Notes: generated from the sequence alone by a model not told the origin. DNA of 64,000 nt from Methylophilaceae bacterium (GCA_014378915.1 JACMMS010000117.1:1-64000), one strand, 5' to 3'. Shown: positions 48,141 to 57,795, numbered from the stretch's first letter. Made by a program: numbers and translations.

Positions 48141-49031
48141 ATGGCGATTTTAGTTAATAAAAATACAAAAGTGTTGTGCCAAGGCTTTACTGGCAAACAA
48201 GGCACTTTTCACTCAGAGCAAGCGCTGGCTTACGGCACCCAAATGGTGGGTGGGGTAACTCCAGGCAAAGGGGGGCAAATACATCTAGGCTTGCCTGTAT
48301 TTAATACGATGCGCGATGCTGTGCGCACAACGGCTGCAACTGCTTCTGTGATTTATGTACCGCCGCCATTTGCTGCAGATTCTATTTTAGAAGCTTGTGA
48401 GGCAGGCATTGAGCTGATTATTTGCATTACAGAAGGTATTCCAGTGTTGGATATGCTCAATGTTAAAGCGGCACTTAAAGCCAATGGCGTAAAAATGATA
48501 GGTCCCAACTGCCCTGGTGTGATTACACCAGACGAATGTAAAATCGGCATCATGCCTGGGTTTATTCATTTACGCGGCAAAGTAGGTATTGTATCTCGCT
48601 CTGGCACCCTCACCTATGAAGCAGTACACCAAACTACTGCGCTAGGGCTAGGTCAAAGTACTTGTGCAGGCATCGGTGGTGATCCTATTAAAGGACTAAA
48701 TTTCATTGAATGCTTAGGTATGTTTGAAGCAGACCCACAAACAGAAGCTATTATCATGGTGGGTGAAATAGGCGGTAGTGACGAAGAAGCGGCTGCGGAT
48801 TATATTAAAAATTACGTAACCAAACCTGTAGCGGCTTATATAGCAGGGCAAACAGCTCCAAAAGGCAAGCGGATGGGCCATGCAGGTGCGATTATTACTG
48901 GTGGCAGCGGCAAAGCAGAAGATAAAATTCGCGCTTTAGAGCTTGCAGGCGCTATAGTGGCTAGCTCACCAGCAACATTGGGCGAAGCTGTGCAAACGGC
49001 TATTAATTTAAAACGTTCAAAAATAAGTTAA
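48141..49031 (+). CDS. sucD: succinyl-CoA synthetase alpha subunit
   Basis: A 296-residue subunit carrying the CoA-binding Rossmann domain ([18 protein letters not shown]) and the phosphohistidine, His247 in [13 protein letters not shown] (E. coli His246). With SucC it interconverts succinyl-CoA and succinate with ATP/ADP. Succinyl-CoA is also the donor for DapD (10096). The gene is translationally close to sucC. Confidence 0.94.
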   Translation: MAILVNKNTKVLCQGFTGKQGTFHSEQALAYGTQMVGGVTPGKGGQIHLGLPVFNTMRDAVRTTAATASVIYVPPPFAADSILEACEAGIELIICITEGIPVLDMLNVKAALKANGVKMIGPNCPGVITPDECKIGIMPGFIHLRGKVGIVSRSGTLTYEAVHQTTALGLGQSTCAGIGGDPIKGLNFIECLGMFEADPQTEAIIMVGEIGGSDEEAAADYIKNYVTKPVAAYIAGQTAPKGKRMGHAGAIITGGSGKAEDKIRALELAGAIVASSPATLGEAVQTAINLKRSKIS

Positions 49032-49074
49032 AAGTAATCATCTTCCTAAAGATAGAAAATTGAAGGATAGAAAA

Positions 49075-50064
49075 TTGAATAAATTAGCGTTATTGGCCAT
49101 GAGTTGTAGCTTAATGCTACTAAGCATCAGCCAATCAACAACGGTAATAGCAAAGGATAAAGCGACTATATCGGCTGCTGATTCAGCTGATATTAATTAT
49201 CTGTTAACTGTAAGCGCAAAAGGTGACATCGCCACTGTACAAGCCATGTTAGATAGTGGTGCAAATCCTAATATTAAAGATGCTGATGATGTAACCGCAC
49301 TCATGTTCGCCGCGCGCAAAGATCAGTCAGCTATTGCCAATGCCTTATTAAACAAAGGCGCAAACGTCAACGCAGTAGACAAAGGTGGTTGGACAGCTCT
49401 GATGTATGCTGCAAAAAAAGGTTATATTGCCACAAGCAAAGTATTGCTAGATAAAGGTGCAGACCCTAAGCTACGCGACCCATCAGGTTGGAGTGCATTC
49501 GGAATGGCTGCAACTAGTGGATTTAGCGAAATTATCAACATGATGTTAAGTCATGGTATAGACGCCAATGCCAAAAGTGATGATGGCAAAACTGTCCTTA
49601 TTTATGCAGCTAAAAGTGGTGATGTTGCAACAATTACCACAATTCTTGCTCATGGCGCCAATACTAATACAAAAGATCGCTTAGGAGCTACGGCACTGAT
49701 GTATGCCGCCCGAGCTGGATTTGCGCCCGCTGTTGAAGTAATTTTAGATAATGGTGCAAAAGTAGATGACCAAGATAACGCAGAATGGACAGCCCTCACT
49801 TGGGCGGTAAAAAAATCACAATTGGATACCGCTAAAGTATTGTTAACCAGCGGTGCAAACCCAAATCACACTGACTCTGAAGGTACGCCATTGCTGCAAT
49901 TTGCCACTAGCAACAAATCTGCCAGCATGGTAGATTTACTGATCAAATCGGGCGCCAACGTAAAAGCGAAAGATCAGTATGGTTTAACTGCTTTAGTTTA
50001 TGCGTTAAAAGGTAAAAATACTGACATTATTAAAATGATAAAAGATGCAGGCGGTAGCTATTAA
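49075..50064 (+). CDS. secreted ankyrin-repeat protein with TTG start
   Basis: A 329-residue protein with a signal peptide (about 1-25) and about eight ankyrin repeats, with consensus blocks such as GWTALMYAAKKGYIATSKVL with DKGADPK and TALMYAARAGFAPAVEVILD. I chose the TTG at 49075, which sits 7 bp after a GAAGGA ribosome site. An upstream TTG at 49060 is possible. The sequence around the two TTG codons is duplicated (GATAGAAAATTGAA twice). The gene lies between sucD and nadE. Confidence 0.83.
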   Translation: MNKLALLAMSCSLMLLSISQSTTVIAKDKATISAADSADINYLLTVSAKGDIATVQAMLDSGANPNIKDADDVTALMFAARKDQSAIANALLNKGANVNAVDKGGWTALMYAAKKGYIATSKVLLDKGADPKLRDPSGWSAFGMAATSGFSEIINMMLSHGIDANAKSDDGKTVLIYAAKSGDVATITTILAHGANTNTKDRLGATALMYAARAGFAPAVEVILDNGAKVDDQDNAEWTALTWAVKKSQLDTAKVLLTSGANPNHTDSEGTPLLQFATSNKSASMVDLLIKSGANVKAKDQYGLTALVYALKGKNTDIIKMIKDAGGSY

Positions 50065-50086
50065 ATGGCTAAATGATGCTTAACTC

Positions 50087-51697
50087 ATGAAAATAGCTAT
50101 AGCCCAAATTAATTGCACAGTGGGTGATTTAAGCGGAAATCGAATTAAAATCACTGATTATGCACGCCGTTCTCAACTATTAGGTGCCAGCCTGCTGATT
50201 ACGCCCGAGTTAGCACTATCGGGTTACGCTCCAGAAGACTTACTATTGCGTGATGACTTTAACGCGGTTTGTGAGATAGAGCTGACTAAACTAAGCATTT
50301 CAACACCAGAAATAACACTCGTTGTAGGGCATCCGCATCAATTTAATGGTCAGTTATTCAATGCTGCATCAGTTCTCCAAAACGGGAAAATAACAGCCAC
50401 ATACCATAAGCATGCATTACCAAATCATAGCGTATTTGATGAGTTGCGTTATTTCACCGCGGGTAACGAGGCCTTAGTATTTGACCACTTAGGCACAAAA
50501 TTTGGTGTATTGATTTGTGCAGATGTATGGGAGGAAAATCCTGCTCAAATGGCAAAAAAAGCGGGCGCAGAATTTTTACTCGCGCTTAATGCTTCACCTT
50601 ACCATATCGACAAACTCACCACGCGTGTCGAAATACTAAGCGAGCGTGTTAAAGAAACTGGCTTAGCCATTATCTACGCCAATATGGTCGGTGGACAAGA
50701 TGAGTTAGTATTCGATGGTGCTTCATTTGTGCTCAATAATGCTGGTCATATTACACAACAGCTCCCTGCTTTTGAGGAAACATTAAGTATCGTCGAGATT
50801 ATTGATCATTGTCCAGTAACAGTTGCTCCTGCGCCAGCACTAACTTTAGAAGCTTCTGTTTATAACGCCCTTAAACTAGGCTTGTGCGATTATGTCAATA
50901 AAAATGGTTTTCCTAGCGTTGTTTTAGGACTATCTGGTGGTATAGATTCTGCATTAACACTCGCAATCGCCGTCGATGCCCTAGGTGCAAAACGCGTAAA
51001 AGTAGTAATGATGCCATCACAGTTCACTGCTGATATCAGCATCAATGATGCGCAAAAAATGGCTCAATTAGTGGATGTAGCATACAGCGAGCTGCCAATA
51101 AAAGGCTTATTTGAGCTATTTCGTGAAACACTATCACCTGAATTTAAAAACTTACCATTTGATACCGCAGAAGAAAATCTGCAAGCGCGTATTCGCGGTA
51201 TGTTACTGATGGCGCTGTCTAATAAATTTGGCAGCATTGTGCTCACAACCGGTAACAAATCTGAAATTGCGGTTGGATACTCAACACTTTATGGAGATAT
51301 GGCAGGCGGCTTCTCGTTGCTGAAAGATGTGCCCAAAACATTGGTATACAAGCTCGCACAATATCGCAACAGCATCTCGCAAATTATTCCAGAACGTATT
51401 ATCACGAGACCACCCAGTGCCGAGCTGCGAGCTGGGCAAACCGACCAAGATAGTTTGCCAAGCTACGATATATTAGATGCCATCATGCAAGCCTATGTAG
51501 AAGAAGATTTAAGCCAGGATGAGATTATCCAGCGAGGATACAGCCTAACCGATGTAAAACGCGTGACTCAATTAATAGATAGGAATGAATATAAACGCCG
51601 CCAAGCCCCTGTGGGCGTAAGGATCACCCAACGCGGCTTTGGCAAAGATAGGCGATATCCAATCACCTGCAAGTTAGATTTTAGTAGTAAAATCTAA
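50087..51697 (+). CDS. nadE: glutamine-dependent NAD+ synthetase
   Basis: A 536-residue two-domain enzyme making NAD+ from nicotinate adenine dinucleotide. The nitrilase-like glutaminase domain has the Glu-Lys-Cys triad in LLITPELALSGY, TYHKHALPNH and GVLICADVWEENP. The synthetase domain has the ATP P-loop LSGGIDSALTLAI. It is 22 bp downstream of the ankyrin gene. The single-domain ammonia-dependent form is excluded by the N-terminal domain. Confidence 0.94.
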   Translation: MKIAIAQINCTVGDLSGNRIKITDYARRSQLLGASLLITPELALSGYAPEDLLLRDDFNAVCEIELTKLSISTPEITLVVGHPHQFNGQLFNAASVLQNGKITATYHKHALPNHSVFDELRYFTAGNEALVFDHLGTKFGVLICADVWEENPAQMAKKAGAEFLLALNASPYHIDKLTTRVEILSERVKETGLAIIYANMVGGQDELVFDGASFVLNNAGHITQQLPAFEETLSIVEIIDHCPVTVAPAPALTLEASVYNALKLGLCDYVNKNGFPSVVLGLSGGIDSALTLAIAVDALGAKRVKVVMMPSQFTADISINDAQKMAQLVDVAYSELPIKGLFELFRETLSPEFKNLPFDTAEENLQARIRGMLLMALSNKFGSIVLTTGNKSEIAVGYSTLYGDMAGGFSLLKDVPKTLVYKLAQYRNSISQIIPERIITRPPSAELRAGQTDQDSLPSYDILDAIMQAYVEEDLSQDEIIQRGYSLTDVKRVTQLIDRNEYKRRQAPVGVRITQRGFGKDRRYPITCKLDFSSKI

Positions 51698-51736
51698 TTT
51701 ATTTATTAAACTTTAATTAGATTCACACCCTTCTAG

Positions 51737-52099
<363 letters not shown>

Positions 52100-52120
52100 T
52101 TAAAATTTATTTACATCATC

Positions 52121-52217
52121 TGTAGGAGCGAATGCCTGCCGCGAAAGCCACGCTAATTAAAGCTAAGGTATGATAGTAAGTATTGAAATGCTATTCGGTT
52201 CGGGCCATACCTCTACG
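52121..52217. repeat. REP-like inverted pair, copy B
   Basis: The left unit TGTAGGAGCGAATGCCTGCC (52121-52140), followed by GCGAAAGCC, is paired with an inverted right unit (52191-52217, ending CCATACCTCTACG). The right unit and its left flank match copy A near 16121-16158. It follows glnB and precedes the DUF486 pseudogene. Confidence 0.7.
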
Positions 52218-52246
52218 AAAACTAACTTTTTAATAATTGATAAGCA

Positions 52247-52587
52247 ATGTCTGTTGTATTAAAAACTGTATTATTACTCGCTATTGCCAATGTTTTTATG
52301 ACATTTGCTTAATATTCACACCTCAAAACTTAAGTACTAAGCCTTGGATTATTGCAGTGCTTGTTAGTTGGGCAATTGCATTTGTTGAATACCTATTTCA
52401 GGTACCTGCAAACCGCACCGGGATTAGTGTGCTTAACTTAGCACAACTCAAAATCGTTCAAGAAGTGATTAAGCTATCGGTATTTATTCTTTTTGCCGTA
52501 TTTTATATTTATCAACCACTTAAGCTGGATTTTTTGTGGGCTTGCCTATGCTTAATGGGCGCCGTCTGTTTTATGTTCAGGACATAG
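52247..52587 (+). pseudogene. DUF486 (DMT-like) membrane protein, frameshifted
   Basis: From the ATG at 52247 the frame reads MSVVLKTVLLLAIANVFMTF, then A, a TAA stop, YSHLK. After a one-base deletion in a short A run near 52323-52327 it continues as NLSTKPWIIAVLVSWAIAF, VEYLFQVPANRTG and QLKIVQEVIKLSVF to 52587. The two pieces form one DUF486 protein (~113 residues, four helices). A stop where a Trp is expected plus the frameshift indicate a pseudogene. An ORF covering 52237-52587 in one frame gives a false N-terminus. Confidence 0.8.
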
Positions 52588-52777
52588 TTACAAGGTTAAC
52601 GCTACGAGAGTATTTAACTTGTTAGGATAAGTACTCAAACTAAATATCATAAGGGTAGAATCATACTATCGAGCTTAATAACCTTTTTTTGCGACAGTAA
52701 AAGCATTCCCTACCAAATTAGTCAAGTATAGTAATACTGTGGCATAATTATGTTTTATTTGCATTGCTGTAACTCAC

Positions 52778-53536
52778 ATGTTTGACCATATAAAAGAAGA
52801 CATTTCAATCGTATTTGAGCGTGACCCTGCAGCACGCACGCATTGGGAAATACTCACCACTTACCCAGGCGTACACGCGCTAATGATTCATCGCTTATCA
52901 CACTGGTTATGGAAAGCCCGCTTTTATTGGCTTGCGCGATTCAGTTCGCATATAGCACGTTGGTTGACTGGCATTGAAATCCATCCTGGCGCTACGATTG
53001 GTCACAGGGTATTTATCGACCACGGCATGGGTGTTGTCATTGGTGAAACAGCTGTCATTGGTGATGACTGTACACTTTATCATGGCGTGACTTTGGGTGG
53101 CACCTCTTGGAATAAAGGGAAACGCCATCCAACTTTAGAAAATGGTGTAGTGATTGGCGCGGGTGCAAAAGTATTAGGTCCTATTACCATTGGTGCTGGT
53201 GCAAAAATTGGTTCTAATGCAGTTGTAGTCAAAGATGTCCCCGCAAATGCCACAGCTGTAGGTATTCCCGCGCGCATTTTAGAAGAAGAAAAAGCAAAAA
53301 AACGTGATGAGACAGCGCAAAAAATTGGTTTTTCTGCTTATGCGATTGGTGATGACAGTAATGACCCAATCAACAAAGCCATTCACTCATTGCTAGACCA
53401 TGCCGCTAAGCAGGACAAGGAAATACAAGCGTTTAAAAGTCAGCTTGCCCAATTTGTTGACGAAAAATCTGATATTGATTTGGGCGAAGCATTTGCTACA
53501 AAAAAACCGCGCGCAAAAAAATCATTACTTGAATAG
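52778..53536 (+). CDS. cysE: serine O-acetyltransferase
   Basis: A 252-residue hexapeptide acyltransferase that makes O-acetylserine from serine and acetyl-CoA, the first step of cysteine synthesis. An N-terminal helical domain is followed by the left-handed beta-helix with [19 protein letters not shown] and [20 protein letters not shown]. The ~70-residue C-terminal tail after EEEKAKKR is Lys-rich. It lies just upstream of iscR, consistent with cysteine supply for Fe-S assembly. Partners are cysM (4358) and serB (45214). Confidence 0.93.
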   Translation: MFDHIKEDISIVFERDPAARTHWEILTTYPGVHALMIHRLSHWLWKARFYWLARFSSHIARWLTGIEIHPGATIGHRVFIDHGMGVVIGETAVIGDDCTLYHGVTLGGTSWNKGKRHPTLENGVVIGAGAKVLGPITIGAGAKIGSNAVVVKDVPANATAVGIPARILEEEKAKKRDETAQKIGFSAYAIGDDSNDPINKAIHSLLDHAAKQDKEIQAFKSQLAQFVDEKSDIDLGEAFATKKPRAKKSLLE

Positions 53537-53579
53537 TCATTTAAATCATATATAAAAATCTACTGAACCAAAGATAACA

Positions 53580-53604
53580 ATAATTGACTAAATTACTAGG
53601 TTAT
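53580..53604 (+). promoter_or_regulatory. IscR type 1-like operator over the iscR promoter
   Basis: A 25-bp site beginning ATAATTGACTAAATTA and ending TAGGTTAT matches the type 1 IscR consensus (ATASYYGACTRWWWYAGTCRRSTAT) at 21 of 25 positions by my count. It overlaps a -35 (TTGACT, 53584-53589) and lies just before a -10-like TAAAAT (53607-53612) with 17-bp spacing. Repression of iscR by its [2Fe-2S] form is the expected effect. Confidence 0.72.
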
Positions 53605-53656
53605 TATAAAATTACACTAAGGTTAATTGGGTTACTATTAAGCTATACCATACATT

Positions 53657-54148
53657 ATGAGACTTACCACTAAAGGTCGATTTGCTGTTACTGCCATGCT
53701 AGACCTTGCGATGAGTGAGAGTGACAAGCCCCTAACGCTTGCGGGAATAAGTGAGCGCCAAGCCATTTCACTCTCTTACTTAGAGCAGCTTTTCAGTCGC
53801 TTACGTAAACAAGGGTTGGTAAAAAGTGTTCGCGGCCCTGGCGGCGGTTACCAGTTGGCTAAAGCGCAGCATGAAATCAGCGTTTCGCACATTATTGCAG
53901 CCGTAGATGAGCTGATTGATGCTACACAGTGTGGTGGTGAAGAAAACTGCCATGGCGATGAAGGTCGTTGTATTACACATGATTTATGGGCATCACTCAA
54001 TAGCAAAATTTTAACGTATTTATCAGGTATTACTTTGGCAGATATTGTCAATGACCAGCGTGGCGCCAATAAAAAAGCAAGTTGCGAGCAATCTCAACAG
54101 GTTGTGTTTGGGCCACGTAAAACGCGTACAGCTGAAGTGCTTAGCTAA
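53657..54148 (+). CDS. iscR: Fe-S cluster regulator IscR
   Basis: A 163-residue Rrf2-family regulator. The winged helix (about 1-80) has [18 protein letters not shown] and [21 protein letters not shown]. The [2Fe-2S] ligands are Cys92, Cys98, Cys105 and probably His108. The second spacing is one residue longer than in E. coli (Cys104, His107). It represses the isc operon when loaded with cluster. Its stop overlaps the start of the first cysteine desulfurase by one base. Confidence 0.94.
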   Translation: MRLTTKGRFAVTAMLDLAMSESDKPLTLAGISERQAISLSYLEQLFSRLRKQGLVKSVRGPGGGYQLAKAQHEISVSHIIAAVDELIDATQCGGEENCHGDEGRCITHDLWASLNSKILTYLSGITLADIVNDQRGANKKASCEQSQQVVFGPRKTRTAEVLS

Positions 54149-55362
54149 TGATTAGCCCAAACATGAGCAATGTGTATTTCGATAACAATAGTACAACCGC
54201 ACTAGACGAGCGCGTGCTAGACGCTATGTTGCCATTTATGACTATGCAACAAGGCAATGCTACTAGTCGCCATGTGTATGGCCGCACAGTGCGGGATGCC
54301 GTGGAGCAAGCGCGGGAGCAAGTCGCTAATGCAGTAGGTGCTTATCCATCACAAGTAGTATTTACTGCAAGTGGTACTGAGGCCAATAACTTTGCAATTA
54401 GCGGCATTGCCGGCAACTTGCCAAACAGTCAAATAGTAGTCAGTAGTATCGAGCATCCATGCGTTACACGCCCAACTTTTGCCATGCAAAAGCTAGGCTA
54501 CAAAACCAAAATTGTTGGTGTGGATAGTAATGGTTTACTAGATTTAGTACATTTAGAATCTATATTGAAAAACCAAGATGCTAACCCCACTTCGTTGGTA
54601 TCGGTTATGTCAGTAAATAACGAAACTGGTGTAATTCAAAATATAAGCAAGATTGCTGAGATTGTCAAAAGTTATAAAGCTTATATGCATACGGATGCTG
54701 TGCAATCATTAGGCAAAATTCCTGTAGATTTTGCAGGTTTAAACGTAAGTGCCATGACCATTTCATCACACAAAATTTATGGCCCGCAAGGCGCAGGCGC
54801 CTTGATAGTAGATAAACGTATCGATATTGCGCCACTGTTGCATGGTGGTGGGCAAGAAAAAGGTTTACGTAGTGGCACAGAAAACGTCGCAGCTATTGTA
54901 GGTTTTGGTGTGGCTTGTGATCTATCCGTAAGTGAGTTAACTAGACGCTTTAGCGCGACAAATGCTCTACGTGACCACTTAGAAAAAGGCTTAGTGCAAA
55001 TGGGTGCGGTTATGTTTGGCAACAAAGCAGCCCGTATAACTAACACAAGCTTCTTTGCCTTCCCTAATATTGAGGGTGAAACATTAGTCATGGCTTTAGA
55101 CCGTAAAGGCTTTGCAGTCGCAAGCGGCTCTGCCTGCTCTAGTGATAGTAGAGAGCCAAGCCATGTGCTATTGGCGATGGGTATATCACCAGATGTCGCG
55201 CGTGGCGCGATTCGTGTGAGTTTTGGTGCTAATCAAAAACATACAAATACTATAGAACAAGTAGACCAATTTTTGGTCACACTTAAACAAGAGTTACAAA
55301 GATTAAAACAAATGACGGGTGTGCAATTTGATACATCCGCAAATAATACAAAAGCCGCTTAA
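54148..55362 (+). CDS. cysteine desulfurase, NifS/IscS-like, first of two
   Basis: A 404-residue class V aminotransferase-fold PLP enzyme that takes sulfur from cysteine. The PLP lysine is in TISSHKIYGPQGAGAL. The catalytic Cys loop is SGSACSSDSREPS. It differs clearly from the second desulfurase (55396) and is closer to NifS-type. It is translationally coupled to iscR (TAATG). An internal ATG at 54163 (MSNVYFDNN) could also be the start. Its specific role beside IscS is unknown. Confidence 0.9.
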   Translation: MISPNMSNVYFDNNSTTALDERVLDAMLPFMTMQQGNATSRHVYGRTVRDAVEQAREQVANAVGAYPSQVVFTASGTEANNFAISGIAGNLPNSQIVVSSIEHPCVTRPTFAMQKLGYKTKIVGVDSNGLLDLVHLESILKNQDANPTSLVSVMSVNNETGVIQNISKIAEIVKSYKAYMHTDAVQSLGKIPVDFAGLNVSAMTISSHKIYGPQGAGALIVDKRIDIAPLLHGGGQEKGLRSGTENVAAIVGFGVACDLSVSELTRRFSATNALRDHLEKGLVQMGAVMFGNKAARITNTSFFAFPNIEGETLVMALDRKGFAVASGSACSSDSREPSHVLLAMGISPDVARGAIRVSFGANQKHTNTIEQVDQFLVTLKQELQRLKQMTGVQFDTSANNTKAA

Positions 55363-55395
55363 AGGCTAAACGTTTACTTTAGAGTAGGAAATAAA

Positions 55396-56667
55396 ATGTC
55401 AGCAGTACTTGAAAATTTAGATCTAGAAACAAAAGTTGAATTAGCAACGCATCATGCAGAGCGTGATCCAATTTATTTGGACTATTCTGCCACTACGCCT
55501 GTAGATCCTCGCGTGGCTGCAAAAATGATTCCATTTATTACCGAGTATTTCGGCAACCCAGCATCACGTAGTCATCCTTACGGCTGGACAGCAGAAAAGG
55601 CAGTTGAAAACGCACGCGAAGAAGTTGCAAAATTAGTCGGTGCAGATCCGCGTGAAATCGTTTGGACATCTGGCGCAACTGAATCTAACAACTTAGCCAT
55701 TAAAGGTGCGGCAAATTTCTACAGTGCCAAAGGTAAACATATTATTACTGTAGCTACTGAGCACAAAGCGGTGATTGATGCAGTGCGCGAACTTGAGCGT
55801 TTAGGCTTTGCTGCCACTTACTTAGAGCCAGAGCCAGATGGTTTGTTAGATATAGAAAAATTCAAAGCAGCCATTCGTCCAGATACTGTTTTAGCTTCAG
55901 TGATGTTAGTCAATAATGAAATTGGTGTGATTCAAGATATCACTGCAATTGGTAATATTTGTCGTGAAAACAAGATTATTTTCCACGTAGATGCTGCACA
56001 GGCAACGGGTAAAGTTGATATTGATTTAGATAACTTACCGGTCGATTTAATGAGCTTTTGTGCCCATAAAACGTATGGTCCTAAAGGCATAGGCGCCCTG
56101 TATGTACGCCGTAAACCACGTATTCGCATAGAAGCACAAATGCATGGCGGTGGTCACGAGCGCGGCATGCGATCTGGCACTCTAGCTACTCATCAAATCG
56201 TGGGCATGGGCGAAGCTTTTAAAATCGCACGTGAGGAAATGGCAGTAGAAAATGTTAAAATTCGTAAATTGCGTGATAAATTGTTGCATGGCTTGCAAGA
56301 AATTGAAGAAACCTATGTGAATGGCGATTTAGAGCATCGCGTGCCACATAACTTAAATATCAGTTTTAACTATGTTGAAGGTGAGTCACTGATTATGGCA
56401 ATCAAAGATATTGCAGTTTCAAGTGGCTCTGCCTGTACATCAGCAAGTTTGGAGCCAAGTTATGTATTGCGTGCTTTAGGTCGTAGTGATGAATTAGCGC
56501 ATAGCTCAATTCGTTTTTCTATCGGTCGTTTTACAACAGAAGCTGATGTGGATTACACCATTCAACTACTGAAAAGCAAAGTAGATAAATTACGCGAATT
56601 ATCACCACTTTGGGATATGTTCAAAGATGGGATTGATATTAGCAAAGTACAATGGGCAGCCCACTGA
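55396..56667 (+). CDS. iscS: cysteine desulfurase IscS
   Basis: The 423-residue housekeeping cysteine desulfurase that supplies sulfur to IscU and tRNA thiolation. [18 protein letters not shown] is the canonical N-terminus, the PLP Lys is in [17 protein letters not shown], and the catalytic Cys loop is [20 protein letters not shown]. The protein has about 23 extra N-terminal residues before the canonical start, preceded by a good ribosome site (AGTAGGAAATAAA). Confidence 0.95.
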   Translation: MSAVLENLDLETKVELATHHAERDPIYLDYSATTPVDPRVAAKMIPFITEYFGNPASRSHPYGWTAEKAVENAREEVAKLVGADPREIVWTSGATESNNLAIKGAANFYSAKGKHIITVATEHKAVIDAVRELERLGFAATYLEPEPDGLLDIEKFKAAIRPDTVLASVMLVNNEIGVIQDITAIGNICRENKIIFHVDAAQATGKVDIDLDNLPVDLMSFCAHKTYGPKGIGALYVRRKPRIRIEAQMHGGGHERGMRSGTLATHQIVGMGEAFKIAREEMAVENVKIRKLRDKLLHGLQEIEETYVNGDLEHRVPHNLNISFNYVEGESLIMAIKDIAVSSGSACTSASLEPSYVLRALGRSDELAHSSIRFSIGRFTTEADVDYTIQLLKSKVDKLRELSPLWDMFKDGIDISKVQWAAH

Positions 56668-56762
56668 TTACTCTTCTTTGTTCGCCTAGCGGCGTTGTCG
56701 GCATGCTATACAAACAAATATTAAATAATCAATTAAGTAAATAAATGTAATTTGAAGCAACA

Positions 56763-56790
56763 GTATTTGAATGGGAAGCAGTTCAAATAC
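56763..56790 (+). other. hairpin directly before the iscU ribosome-binding site
   Basis: GTATTTGAA (56763-56771) and TTCAAATAC (56782-56790) are perfect 9-bp arms with a 10-nt loop, ending 4 nt before the AGGAGA ribosome site (56795-56800) of iscU. As RNA it would form a stable stem at the 5' side of iscU. It may control iscU translation or mRNA stability. A small CGCC/GGCG stem lies upstream at 56683-56694. Confidence 0.6.
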
Positions 56791-56806
56791 GCATAGGAGA
56801 AATATC

Positions 56807-57205
56807 ATGGCATATAGCGATAAAGTTTTAGACCACTATGAAAATCCTCGCAATGTGGGTTCATTAGATAAAAATGATCCACAAGTTGGTACAGGGATGG
56901 TGGGTGCACCAGCTTGCGGCGACGTGATGAAGTTAATGATTAAGGTCAATGATGATGGCATTATTGAAGATGCCAAATTCAAGACTTACGGTTGCGGCTC
57001 TGCTATTGCCTCTAGTTCATTAGTAACAGAATGGCTAAAAGGCAAAACGGTCGACGAGGCATATGCAATTAAGAACTCTGCCATTGCAGAAGAACTTGCC
57101 TTACCGCCAGTAAAAATCCATTGCTCCGTACTGGCTGAAGACGCTATTAAAGCGGCTGTTGCAGATATTAAAGCTAAACAATTAGCGGCAGCGCAAGCTG
57201 CTTAA
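56807..57205 (+). CDS. iscU: Fe-S cluster scaffold IscU
   Basis: A 132-residue scaffold on which IscS sulfur and iron assemble clusters. Cluster ligands Cys37 (with Asp39 in ACGDVM), Cys63 and Cys106 are present. The LPPVK motif recognised by HscA is at about 99-103. I chose the ATG at 56807 (MAYSDKVLDHYENPRNVG), which has an AGGAGA ribosome site 6 bp upstream; an earlier ATG at 56771 falls inside a hairpin arm and is not supported. Hairpins flank this gene on both sides. Confidence 0.95.
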   Translation: MAYSDKVLDHYENPRNVGSLDKNDPQVGTGMVGAPACGDVMKLMIKVNDDGIIEDAKFKTYGCGSAIASSSLVTEWLKGKTVDEAYAIKNSAIAEELALPPVKIHCSVLAEDAIKAAVADIKAKQLAAAQAA

Positions 57206-57212
57206 TGATTAA

Positions 57213-57262
57213 CTGTTATTCTGAAGACTGTTCGAGACATTTTGTCTGTTGCAGGGTGACAG
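57213..57262 (+). other. RNA hairpin between iscU and iscA
   Basis: CTGTTATTCTG (57213-57223) pairs over 11 bp with CAGGGTGACAG (57252-57262), using three G-U pairs. Inside it, AGACA (57235-57239) pairs with TGTCT (57243-57247). The G-U pairs stabilise the plus-strand RNA but would be mismatches on the other strand, so the structure belongs to the isc mRNA. No T run follows, so it is not a terminator. Confidence 0.6.
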
Positions 57263-57294
57263 ACTAAAAGTTGAGTAAAGTTTAGAAAGTTAAA

Positions 57295-57618
57295 ATGGCA
57301 ATTACACTCACAGAAACTGCTGCAAAACGTGTTGAAAAATTCCTTAGCAATCGTGGCAAAGGTATTGGCTTGCGCTTAGGTGTTAAAACTACAGGTTGTT
57401 CTGGGATGGCTTATACACTAGAATTTGTAGATGACATGAACGCGGAAGATGCAATCTTTGAGCAACATGGTGTTAAGGTCATTATTGACCCAAAAAGCCT
57501 AGTTTATATCGATGGAACTGAGTTAGACTTCACCAAAGAAGGTCTTAACGAGGGATTTAAATTTAATAACCCTAACGTAAAAGATGAATGTGGTTGTGGT
57601 GAAAGCTTCACGGTTTAG
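57295..57618 (+). CDS. iscA: iron-sulfur assembly protein IscA
   Basis: A 107-residue A-type carrier. Conserved cysteines Cys35 (TTGCSGMAY), Cys99 and Cys101 (ECGCGESF) bind iron or clusters. It passes clusters, especially [4Fe-4S], to target proteins. Separated from iscU by an RNA hairpin and from hscB by a 177-bp gap. Confidence 0.95.
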   Translation: MAITLTETAAKRVEKFLSNRGKGIGLRLGVKTTGCSGMAYTLEFVDDMNAEDAIFEQHGVKVIIDPKSLVYIDGTELDFTKEGLNEGFKFNNPNVKDECGCGESFTV

Positions 57619-57650
57619 TATTGGGCTGATTATTTCAGATATTACGTCCT

Positions 57651-57682
57651 TTCTCAGCAGGTCATTCCCACGAGACTGAGAA
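57651..57682 (+). other. stem-loop between iscA and hscB
   Basis: TTCTCAG (57651-57657) and CTGAGAA (57676-57682) form a 7-bp stem with an 18-nt loop. A run of seven T starts about 10 bases later (57693). The spacing is poor for a terminator. It could attenuate transcription into the chaperone genes. The remainder of the 177-bp space shows no gene. Confidence 0.45.
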
Positions 57683-57795
57683 TCATTTTCGATTTTTTTG
57701 TAAAACCCATAAAGACTTCTGCGCTCCCTTTATCATTAGCCAAGGCGACGAGCTTAAAAATAGTAGCTAGTATTGAAGTTTAACCCACAAAAACC

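Noticed and set aside
46972-49031. Malate thiokinase (mtkAB) of the serine cycle
   Set aside because: The sequences follow SucC/SucD more closely, and no serine-cycle genes are nearby.
57206-57294. A terminator between iscU and iscA
   Set aside because: The hairpin is strong but no T run follows, and the downstream isc genes need read-through.
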